Virus record (IMG/VR): IMGVR_UViG_3300030419_007002
Span: 1-64,000 of that record
Reading direction: 5' to 3' (one strand)
DNA: 64,000 bases
DNA from: a virus
The position numbers and the translations under genes were made by a program. Each line of letters opens with the position of its first letter. Position 1 is the first letter of the stretch. This document shows, one piece after another, positions 57,920-64,000 of the stretch. The notes under the pieces are model-generated. The model was not told the DNA's origin. It saw nothing but the letters and a program-made list of their open reading frames with translations, and did not search any database.

Positions 57920-58498
57920 ATGAATATAGCATTACCAATTTTATTATTAGTATTTGGAGCACTGAGCTTTTGGATACTCACTGAATCAAGCGTTAGGTGG
58001 TATATCAAAACGGCTTGCATTACAACGTTTTGTTTATTCACGATCGTTTTTTGGACAACTATACACACCTTCTTGGGGTGGTCGGCTCACGAAGAATATA
58101 TGCCTCAAAAAGTTTTGGTTCATTGGGTAATAATCAAAGAGCCCAATAAAGTAACCGAGTCGAAAGGCTCTATACACATTTTGATAGAGTCCATAGAAGA
58201 CGCAAAAGGAAATATGATTTCCAAATTCTTCGGCTACAGAACGGATAAAATTGAGCCAAGGCTATTTGAACTAAAATACAACAGAGAGCTTCACGAAAAA
58301 CTCGAAAAATTAAAACAGAGACTTAAACAAGGCCAACCTGTAGCTGGTAAATTCACCAAAGAAGGAGAGAAAGGAAAGGCTAAGGGTGGAAAGGGAAAGA
58401 AAAACGACAAGAACGGAGAGGGCAGCGAATCTCAAGAGCAAAGCTGGGAATTCCACGAATTATTACCATCAGAAATACAAGGGAAACCAGAGCGATGA
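57920..58498 (+). CDS. Membrane protein with charged C-terminal domain (192 aa)
   Basis: Helices at residues 3-20 and 30-52, then a basic/acidic domain with VLVHWVIIKEPNKV and SIHILIESIEDAKG strands, a charged helix (HEKLEKLKQRLKQ) and a Lys/Gly-rich linker (KEGEKGKAKGGKGKKNDKNG). Unassigned; possibly membrane anchoring of a cytoplasmic domain. Overlaps the next gene by 4 bases. Confidence 0.6.
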   Translation: MNIALPILLLVFGALSFWILTESSVRWYIKTACITTFCLFTIVFWTTIHTFLGWSAHEEYMPQKVLVHWVIIKEPNKVTESKGSIHILIESIEDAKGNMISKFFGYRTDKIEPRLFELKYNRELHEKLEKLKQRLKQGQPVAGKFTKEGEKGKAKGGKGKKNDKNGEGSESQEQSWEFHELLPSEIQGKPER

Positions 58499-58671
58499 AA
58501 GAAAAAATAAAAGAAGTATTAAAGCGTTACGAAAACATGCAGGTCAACTTAGGCTCAGAAGTAGCTAGAGATATATTAGCAGAAGAAATACTTTCGGCGC
58601 TAGACCCAGAGAAAGAAACCAAAGAGTGGCTAGATAAAAACGATAAGACTAGTGAATGCGGAGGAGTATAG
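58495..58671 (+). CDS. Small acidic protein (58 aa)
   Basis: ATG 58495, TAG 58669-58671. Helical (KIKEVLKRYENMQVNLGSEVARDILAEEIL), ending in SECGGV. Its last codons (CGGAGGAGT) form the ribosome-binding site of the next gene. Unassigned. Confidence 0.55.
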   Translation: MKEKIKEVLKRYENMQVNLGSEVARDILAEEILSALDPEKETKEWLDKNDKTSECGGV

Positions 58672-58862
58672 TGCACGAATTCAAACTACCCCCCTATATA
58701 TGCCCCTACGAAAAACGCAAGAAATTTTGCAGAAAAATAAGAGACACTGAAAAAGAAATCCAAAACTTGAAAAGCGAGGGGCGTTGGAAAGAGGTCGCCC
58801 ACTTACAATGTGTCTTAAGAAACTCTTGGTGGGGATACAAAAGATTTGCCGAAAACAAATAA
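58671..58862 (+). CDS. Basic small protein (63 aa, GTG start)
   Basis: GTG at 58671 with GGAGGAG 4-5 bases ahead, sharing a base with the preceding TAG. HEFKLPPYICPYEKRKKFCRKIRDTEKEIQNLK, then NSWWGYKRF; Lys/Arg-rich helices with two Cys in CPYEKRKKFC. Unassigned. Confidence 0.6.
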   Translation: MHEFKLPPYICPYEKRKKFCRKIRDTEKEIQNLKSEGRWKEVAHLQCVLRNSWWGYKRFAENK

Positions 58863-58873
58863 TTGTGTATAAT
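58846..58873 (+). promoter_or_regulatory. tmRNA promoter
   Basis: TTGCCG (58846-58851), 16-base spacer, TATAAT (58868-58873), with the mature tmRNA 5' end 7 bases further on at 58881. Confidence 0.75.
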
Positions 58874-58880
58874 AATATAC

Positions 58881-59294
58881 GGGAGCGTACTGGATTCGAT
58901 TTAGGGTCTTACGCCAGATTGCAAGTAGAGGATGATAGTTGGCCTCTTTAATAATCTATCTAGGAAACTTCAACTGCCGATAATATTGTTGATATGGCTC
59001 CTTCGCTTGACGAAGCTGATGCGATTCTCGCTAAGTTTGGTTGGACCGAAGAGGCCGCGATGGCAGCATAGATTGCCCCGTCCTACTCCGGATGCTCGTT
59101 AAGGAGATAGGGCGACGACAGCGAGCAAAACACTGGTTGAGTCTGGTTGAGTCTCCAGTTGCTTAAAAAAAGATAGACCAAACCTTACGTGAAGTTGTCG
59201 GTCACAGACACGTATTGCATTAGATCGACTAAGCTTGTAGTAATTTGAGCCGATGGCTTTAAAGACGCGGGTTCGATTCCCGCCGCTTCCACCA
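58881..59294 (+). ncRNA. ssrA: Transfer-messenger RNA (tmRNA)
   Basis: 414 nt. The 5' end GGGAGCG pairs with CGCTTCC before ACCA at the 3' end, forming the acceptor stem; CTGGATTCGA at 58890-58899 is the conserved D-loop region, and GCGGG-TTCGATT-CCCGC near the 3' end the T arm, with CCA encoded. The tag frame begins at GCC 58976 (ADNIVDM...) and runs to TAG 59069-59071 (...EEAAMAA): 31 codons, long for a tmRNA. tmRNA rescues stalled ribosomes and tags the incomplete peptide for proteolysis. It has its own promoter. Confidence 0.95.
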
Positions 59295-59302
59295 ATTTTA
59301 AC

Positions 59303-59722
59303 ATGAGACTGTACAATATAAAGGGGAGGCTTCAAAGCAGGAATGTCTCCAAGTATCTCATAGACTGGGATGGAAAATCTAGGTCAAAAATACAATTCTC
59401 AGTAAAACAATTCTTAAAATCATTCTGGAAGAATCAAATAGTTTATGAAGAGTTCCCCGTATACGGGACAAGGCTCAAGGTAGATATTTTAAATGCTACA
59501 AAGAAAATAGCGATAGAAGTACAAGGTAAACAACATAGTGAATTTAACAAATTCTTTCATAAAAACAGTGCATCTAATTACCTTAGCTCTATAAAAAGGG
59601 ACGTACAGAAAAGAGAGTGGCTTGAATTAAATAATTTTAAAATACTCGAGATAGAACAAGAGGATATAAACCAACTTTCTTTAGAATATATAGAAAAAAC
59701 ATTTAATGTCTCTATTTTATAA
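59303..59722 (+). CDS. PD-(D/E)XK-type endonuclease-like protein
   Basis: A 139-residue basic protein. YGTRLKVDILNATKKIAIEVQGKQHSEF has the D-x(n)-E-V-x-G-K-Q-H core of DUF559/Vsr-like or phage homing PD-(D/E)XK nucleases, and SIKRDVQKREWLELNNFKILEIEQEDI the following helix and strand. It starts 8 bases after tmRNA, a place where homing endonucleases are often found, so it may be a selfish gene. Confidence 0.7.
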   Translation: MRLYNIKGRLQSRNVSKYLIDWDGKSRSKIQFSVKQFLKSFWKNQIVYEEFPVYGTRLKVDILNATKKIAIEVQGKQHSEFNKFFHKNSASNYLSSIKRDVQKREWLELNNFKILEIEQEDINQLSLEYIEKTFNVSIL

Positions 59723-59740
59723 ACAGTGTAATCCATATTG

Positions 59741-60037
59741 GTGAAAAATAATAAATTTGTATTCCCGAAGCAAATCCTAGACCAAATAAATGAGTGCTCT
59801 AATGGAGGATTTATTCTATTTACTCTAAATGACGAAGGTTTACCAGAAGTACATAGCGACTTCGATAATCCTATTCATGCTATGGCTTTACAATATTATG
59901 TTAACAATTGGTCAAAAGCGGTTGAAATGCTGAACACTGAAGCGACCACGTCTTCATTAGAACTTCAAGAGATGCCTCCACCAGATGAAGAAAGTGAGAT
60001 TGAAGAACCAGAAGACAATGACGAAGATTGCATTTGA
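59741..60037 (+). CDS. Hypothetical protein with acidic tail (98 aa)
   Basis: Starts at GTG 59741 (or TTG 59738), 9-15 bases after GTGTAATCC. FVFPKQILDQINECSNGGFILFTLNDEG, then an Asp/Glu-rich tail (PPDEESEIEEPEDNDEDC). Unassigned. Confidence 0.6.
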   Translation: MKNNKFVFPKQILDQINECSNGGFILFTLNDEGLPEVHSDFDNPIHAMALQYYVNNWSKAVEMLNTEATTSSLELQEMPPPDEESEIEEPEDNDEDCI

Positions 60038-60062
60038 CTTTTAGCTCACTTTATAATATCTT
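60034..60062 (+). promoter_or_regulatory. Sigma70-like promoter upstream of the helicase gene
   Basis: TTGACT (60034-60039), 17-base spacer, TATCTT (60057-60062); a second TATAAT at 60123-60128 lies 5 bases before ATG 60134 but has no good -35. Confidence 0.5.
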
Positions 60063-60133
60063 TCATAAGATTTTGCGACAAATTGTCCCCTCAAAAAAAT
60101 GGGACTTACTGGTTGATGATATTATAATACGGC

Positions 60134-61633
60134 ATGAGCAACATATATTCCTTACAACTCGAAAAGCATGTCCTTGGAGGACTGATTAATCACCCCGACG
60201 TTTTCCCCGAAGTAGATAAATTTTTATCTGAATCAGACTTCTTTAGCGAAGTACATTATACAATTTTTTGCGTTATAAGAAAATCACTTTCAAAAAACGA
60301 GAAGGTAGATAAGGTCATCTTGGCTGACCAACTTAAGAACTGGGGGATCAAATATAACGGAGATTTAGACATCTACGAATACATAGATGGCATAGCGTTT
60401 ACTCAAATCAAGAAAAGCGCAGTTATACAAGCGGTAAAAGACCTCAAAAAGTACTCCCTCAGGAGGGACTACGAAAAAATCGGAGAAGAACTTAAGGATT
60501 CCATGCGCAAAAATGGAGAAAAAAAGTTCGAAGAGATTATAGAAAGTGCAGATAAAGTATGCAACCAATTAGTTACGAAATACACTGAGGCAGAAGAACC
60601 CACGAAGCTAACCACGGGATTAGTAGACCTCCTAGAAGACAGGGGGAATAACCCAGTCGAAGAAATAGGCCTAGCCACCCCATTCAAATGCTTAAACGAA
60701 ATGTACGGAGGGTTAAGGGTGGGGCAAGCCTTCGCAATAGCAGCTAGACCAAAGCAAGGCAAAAGCACCTTCCTTAACCAAGTAGCCTTCGAGACGGCAA
60801 GGATAAATAAATGTAAAGTTCTTTTCCTAGACACAGAAATGGCAACGGAGGAAGTAAAATTCCGAAGGTCAGCAGCTTTAACAGATATAAATCCTTGGTG
60901 GCTAGAAACAGGCAACTGGAGAAAAAATGAAGAGATGGTTAAAAAGGTTCGTTCGTGTGAGGGCTTGAAAGAGGATCATGATGTTTATCATCTTTACATT
61001 GGCAACATGAGCGTTGACAAGATTTGCTCTCTAATAAGAAGGTTTAAATATAACCACGTGGGCAGGGGCAATAATTTTTTAGTAGTTTATGATTACCTAA
61101 AAATAACCGGAGAAAAACTATCGGATTTTAACAAGGAATACCAAGCGATAGGTGATAAAATTAATATGCTTAAATCTGTATGCATGGAAACTGAAGCTTG
61201 CCTACTAACCGCTAACCAACTAAATAGAACCGGAGAGAACAGGGGGAGAAGGGGTGCCCAAGTAGTAGATGATATGTCTACGCTAGCTGGCTCAGATAGA
61301 TTAGCTTGGTTCGGTGGCAATATATTCATCTTCAGAGCCAAGACGGAAGATGAAGTACACCTAGATAACAGGGGCGGCATAGATCGAGGTACTCATAAAT
61401 TAATTTGCGTAGCCTCCCGTTACCAAGGCAAAAATGCAGCGGGTTTTAGGGACATGGTAACTAGGACATTAGAAGATGGCTCGCAACGAGCAGAGCCGAA
61501 TTATATTAATTTTAATATAAGTAATTTTAGGGTAGAGGAGCAGGGCACACTAGAAGACATAATCAGGAGAGAAGAGGGCATAGCAGATATATCAGACATA
61601 AGTGGAGATGACGGAGACTTTCTTTTAGAATGA
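60134..61633 (+). CDS. dnaB: Replicative DNA helicase (DnaB-like)
   Basis: A 499-residue hexameric helicase. N-terminal domain YSLQLEKHVLGGLINHPDVFPEV (residues 5-27), linker, and the RecA-like core: Walker A RPKQGKST near residue 206, VLFLDTEM, VVYDYLKIT as Walker B-like, LTANQLNR and QVVDDMSTLAGS, and RYQGKNAAGF (arginine/K-finger region). It unwinds DNA at the fork with the primase encoded 4 bases back-overlapped downstream. Confidence 0.93.
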   Translation: MSNIYSLQLEKHVLGGLINHPDVFPEVDKFLSESDFFSEVHYTIFCVIRKSLSKNEKVDKVILADQLKNWGIKYNGDLDIYEYIDGIAFTQIKKSAVIQAVKDLKKYSLRRDYEKIGEELKDSMRKNGEKKFEEIIESADKVCNQLVTKYTEAEEPTKLTTGLVDLLEDRGNNPVEEIGLATPFKCLNEMYGGLRVGQAFAIAARPKQGKSTFLNQVAFETARINKCKVLFLDTEMATEEVKFRRSAALTDINPWWLETGNWRKNEEMVKKVRSCEGLKEDHDVYHLYIGNMSVDKICSLIRRFKYNHVGRGNNFLVVYDYLKITGEKLSDFNKEYQAIGDKINMLKSVCMETEACLLTANQLNRTGENRGRRGAQVVDDMSTLAGSDRLAWFGGNIFIFRAKTEDEVHLDNRGGIDRGTHKLICVASRYQGKNAAGFRDMVTRTLEDGSQRAEPNYINFNISNFRVEEQGTLEDIIRREEGIADISDISGDDGDFLLE

Positions 61634-62550
61634 TGGATTACAAAAACATCCTTGGCGAAATAGGCTATTCCAATATCGTGGATAACGGTAGAGAATTAAG
61701 AATGAAGCCTATCTATAGAGAGTCTAGCAGCAACACCGTGTTAAGTGTCCGCAAGGACAGCGGCTATTTTATAGATTTTAGTAAAAATATTAGTGGCTCA
61801 TTTTACGACTTGGTTAAAATATCTTTAAAGCTAAAGTCCATAGACGAAGCAAAAACTTGGGTCTCCAAGGGGAACAGTATACCAGACGCAGAGAAGATAA
61901 AGCATCAGCCCAAGATCAAAACTCAAAGAGTTTTTTCCAAAGATCCTTTGTCTAAAATTCTACCCATCCACTCCTACTGGGTAAACAGAGGTGTCCCAGA
62001 AGACGTAGTAAAAATATTTAAAGGGGGAGAAATGAGGGAAAAGGGGAAGATGAAAGACAGATATGTTTTTCCTATTTTTAACTGGAAGGATGAGCTCATA
62101 GGTATAAGCGGCAGATATTTACTAGACCTAGAAAAGGGATCCAAGATACCTAAATGGAAACATTATGGTGACAAAAGTAAATGGAATTACCCACTGTTCA
62201 TTAACAGTAAGATTATTAGAAACAAAAAGGAAGTCATCCTAGTGGAAAGCATAGGAGATATGTTGGGATTATGGAAGGCTAACCACCATAATGTTATGGT
62301 TACTTTTGGATTAGATGTCAGCGTGTCTATGATAAATACATTCTTAAAAATGGACATGAATAAAATCATTATTGCATTTAATAACGATTCAGAAAACAAC
62401 AGCGCAGGAAATGAAGCGGCAAAAAAAGCTCATAAAAAAATGCTAAAGTATTTTGACCCCCATCAATTGTCAGTAAATTTACCAGACAAAAAAGATTTTG
62501 GCGAGATGTCCATAGACGAAATTAACGCATGGGCCTCTTCAATTAACTAA
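61630..62550 (+). CDS. DNA primase (TOPRIM), no zinc ribbon
   Basis: A 306-residue DnaG-like primase. DGYFIDFSKN-type and SGSFYDLVKISL segments occupy the place of the N-terminal domain but contain no zinc-binding Cys; the TOPRIM domain follows with EVILVESIGDMLGLW (catalytic Glu) and IIIAFNNDSENN (D-x-D region, here N-N-D). It makes RNA primers for lagging-strand synthesis. Overlaps dnaB by 4 and the nuclease gene by 1 base. Confidence 0.82.
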   Translation: MMDYKNILGEIGYSNIVDNGRELRMKPIYRESSSNTVLSVRKDSGYFIDFSKNISGSFYDLVKISLKLKSIDEAKTWVSKGNSIPDAEKIKHQPKIKTQRVFSKDPLSKILPIHSYWVNRGVPEDVVKIFKGGEMREKGKMKDRYVFPIFNWKDELIGISGRYLLDLEKGSKIPKWKHYGDKSKWNYPLFINSKIIRNKKEVILVESIGDMLGLWKANHHNVMVTFGLDVSVSMINTFLKMDMNKIIIAFNNDSENNSAGNEAAKKAHKKMLKYFDPHQLSVNLPDKKDFGEMSIDEINAWASSIN

Positions 62551-63569
62551 TGAATAATAAAGAAAGTATTTTATCTGCATCACGCATTAAAACGCTCGAA
62601 GCGTGTTCGTGGCTGTATTGGTGCAAATACAAGCTCAAACTGCCTGAGAAGACCAATTCCGGCGCATTAAGGGGCACTATATGCCATCTTATCCTAGAGC
62701 TTCTCCTCAAAAAAAGACATAAAAAACATTATAATTTAATAATTAAAGAAGGACATATAAAGGCTAGTAGCTCCGTAGATAAAGTAGTTAAAAAATACCT
62801 CAAGAAGCACAAGCTTTTAGACTCAAACGAAGACGAGGATCACTACGGACTTTGTAGCGATATGATTTTAGTTGGGCTTAAAAATGATTTCTTTAGCGAG
62901 GGCGGAAAGATCTTAGACCCTGAATATGAATTCCTATTAGAGAGTGAAGACCCACCATATAAAGTGATGGGGTTTATGGATAAAACAGTTACCTATAGCA
63001 AGAAAAAAGAAATCTTAATATCCGATTATAAAACCAGCAAGAGTAAATTTTCTGGAGAAGATTTAGATTCTAACTTACAAGGATTAATTTACAGCCTAGC
63101 TGCAAAAAAGATATGGCCTAAACTTAAATCTTCCATAAGGTTCATATTCTTAAAATTCCCCAAAGACCCACTGCAAGAGTTATCCTTTAAAGATTCTCAG
63201 CTTAGCGGGTTAGAATATTACTTAGCTCATGTTTTTAAAATTATAAATAATTTCTCGGAAGAAACAGCCTCTACAAATTATGCGGCAGATCAGCCTATGC
63301 CCCCTAAAGGGGGAGGCTTTAAAGGCCCACTGAACTGTGGCTTCGCCAAGAGGAAAGGTCAACTCAAAAAAGATGGCTCACTCATGTGGCATTGTCCGTT
63401 TAAATTTGATTTTGAATATCATGCTCTTGTCAACGAGCTCGGAGAAACCATATCCTCAGCCTTCGATGAGGATAGCTTACCCACCCCCAAGGACGGCGAA
63501 TCCATAGTTAAAAAGAAGTACGATGGATGCCCCAGACATAACAATAAAAATGATGATTTTGATTTTTAG
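62550..63569 (+). CDS. RecB/Cas4-like PD-(D/E)XK exonuclease
   Basis: A 339-residue protein. SASRIKTLEACSWLYWCKYKLKL, RGTICHLILELLL (H-x-x-x-E), MGFMDKTV and ILISDYKTSKSKF (D-x-x-K) are the RecB-family nuclease motifs, and NCGFAKRKGQ with HCPFKFDFE and a late CPRH may bind an Fe-S cluster or zinc as in Cas4/AddB. It may process DNA ends for the RecA-like recombinase. Confidence 0.82.
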   Translation: MNNKESILSASRIKTLEACSWLYWCKYKLKLPEKTNSGALRGTICHLILELLLKKRHKKHYNLIIKEGHIKASSSVDKVVKKYLKKHKLLDSNEDEDHYGLCSDMILVGLKNDFFSEGGKILDPEYEFLLESEDPPYKVMGFMDKTVTYSKKKEILISDYKTSKSKFSGEDLDSNLQGLIYSLAAKKIWPKLKSSIRFIFLKFPKDPLQELSFKDSQLSGLEYYLAHVFKIINNFSEETASTNYAADQPMPPKGGGFKGPLNCGFAKRKGQLKKDGSLMWHCPFKFDFEYHALVNELGETISSAFDEDSLPTPKDGESIVKKKYDGCPRHNNKNDDFDF

Positions 63570-63572
63570 AGC

Positions 63573-63601
63573 TTGACTTTCTTCTGCTTTTAGTTTATCA
63601 T
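63573..63601 (+). promoter_or_regulatory. Sigma70-like promoter
   Basis: TTGACT (63573-63578), 17-base spacer, TATCAT (63596-63601); the ATG at 63608 is 6 bases on, again predicting a leaderless start. Confidence 0.8.
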
Positions 63602-63607
63602 TAGTAA

Positions 63608-64000
63608 ATGAGTGTTTTACCGTTATTTAAGTCACATTATTCCTTAGGTAAAAGCATATTAACCTTAGAAAGCCCAGAGTCAGTATACCCAGAAGGCCCT
63701 GACTCCATTATAAAGATATGCAAAGACAATGAAATATCCTCTTTCTTCTTGATAGAAGATAATATGAGCAGCTTCCTTCAGGCCTATAAAAATTCCTGCC
63801 TAGAAAACATAAAGTTTAACTTTGGTTTAAGGTTAACCGTATGTAATGACATGGAAGCAAAAAACCAAGACGAATTAACTAAATCCTGCAAGTATGTTAT
63901 TATTGCAAATAATGATGAGGGGTACAGAAAGTTAATAAAAATTTATTCTTTAGCTTCTCAGAGGGGCTTCTATTATGAGCCAAGAATAGATTTTAAAAAT
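63608..64000 (+). CDS. dnaE: DNA polymerase III alpha-like protein, N-terminal part
   Basis: Open frame from ATG 63608 to the window end (131 codons). SVLPLFKSHYSLGKSILTL resembles the PHP-domain start of bacterial DnaE (F-x-H-x-H-S), with the first metal His kept as S-H-Y-S, and NFGLRLTVCND and KLIKIYSLAS follow in the usual order. The catalytic palm is outside the window, so polymerase activity is inferred from the start and from its place after the helicase, primase and nuclease genes. Confidence 0.7.
   Translation, partial: MSVLPLFKSHYSLGKSILTLESPESVYPEGPDSIIKICKDNEISSFFLIEDNMSSFLQAYKNSCLENIKFNFGLRLTVCNDMEAKNQDELTKSCKYVIIANNDEGYRKLIKIYSLASQRGFYYEPRIDFKN

Noticed and set aside
1-64000. 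CRISPR array or insertion sequence
   Set aside because: No regularly spaced direct repeats, transposase gene or terminal inverted repeats were seen; the only clear long repeat is the two-copy upstream element.

Overview
The window looks like part of the genome of a large double-stranded DNA phage, probably a marine or aquatic tailed phage. It is AT-rich (I estimate under 40% GC), has almost no spacing between genes, and has many 4-nt ATGA overlaps and dozens of genes under 100 codons. It carries a replication set (RecA/UvsX-like recombinase, DnaB-like helicase, TOPRIM primase, RecB/Cas4-like nuclease, start of a DnaE-type polymerase) and a nucleotide set (class I ribonucleotide reductase, dUTPase, dCMP deaminase, dNMP kinase, GMP reductase, deoxyribosyltransferase-like protein). 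It also has one tRNA, a tmRNA and a sigma-like factor. No capsid, tail or terminase gene is recognisable here, so the phage assignment is inference. The standard bacterial code fits every gene.

Layout. Positions 1-29,094 are mostly minus strand and 29,177-64,000 entirely plus strand; the two arms diverge from back-to-back sigma70-like promoters at 29.10-29.17 kb. Within the minus arm: 0-2 kb purine/nucleotide genes; 2-8.2 kb an unusual metabolic group (radical SAM protein, Coq4-like protein, lysine 6-/saccharopine dehydrogenase-like enzyme, aldehyde dehydrogenase, VOC protein); 8.4 kb a SleB-like cell-wall hydrolase; 9.4-16 kb sulfotransferases, phosphomannomutase, cupin, glycosyltransferase and Hsp20; 17.7-23 kb a three-domain methyltransferase/glycosyltransferase fusion, a NodU-type carbamoyltransferase and a Skp1-type GlcNAc transferase. 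Two lone plus-strand genes (17.4 and 23.2 kb, the second a signal peptidase I) interrupt it. 25-29 kb holds a secreted protease, a Cys-rich lipoprotein, a structured noncoding region, dUTPase and a UDP-sugar dehydrogenase.

The plus arm holds nucleotide genes and a sigma-like factor (29-31.6 kb), RNR (33.5-37 kb), a glycan cluster (38.3-47.5 kb: glycosyltransferases, three enzymes resembling the UDP-diacetamido-glucuronate route, GDP-mannose 4,6-dehydratase), recombinase, tRNA-Arg, amino-acid and heptose-type enzymes (47.9-52.3 kb), an ExbB/ExbD-like proton-channel pair (52.8-54.0 kb), a hydroxyacid dehydrogenase and APS kinase, a run of small genes (55.5-58.9 kb), tmRNA (58.9 kb) and replication genes (60-64 kb).

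How they may work together: the APS kinase can make PAPS for the four sulfotransferases, while phosphomannomutase, cupin, GMD, UDP-sugar dehydrogenase, aminotransferase and acetyltransferase supply activated sugars to about nine glycosyltransferases. The phage therefore seems equipped to build or remodel a sulfated, amino-sugar-containing glycan on the host surface or virion. Promoters are host-like (TTGACT-N17-TATCAT type) and sit so close to start codons that many transcripts are probably leaderless. All functions come from reading motifs; no database search was run.
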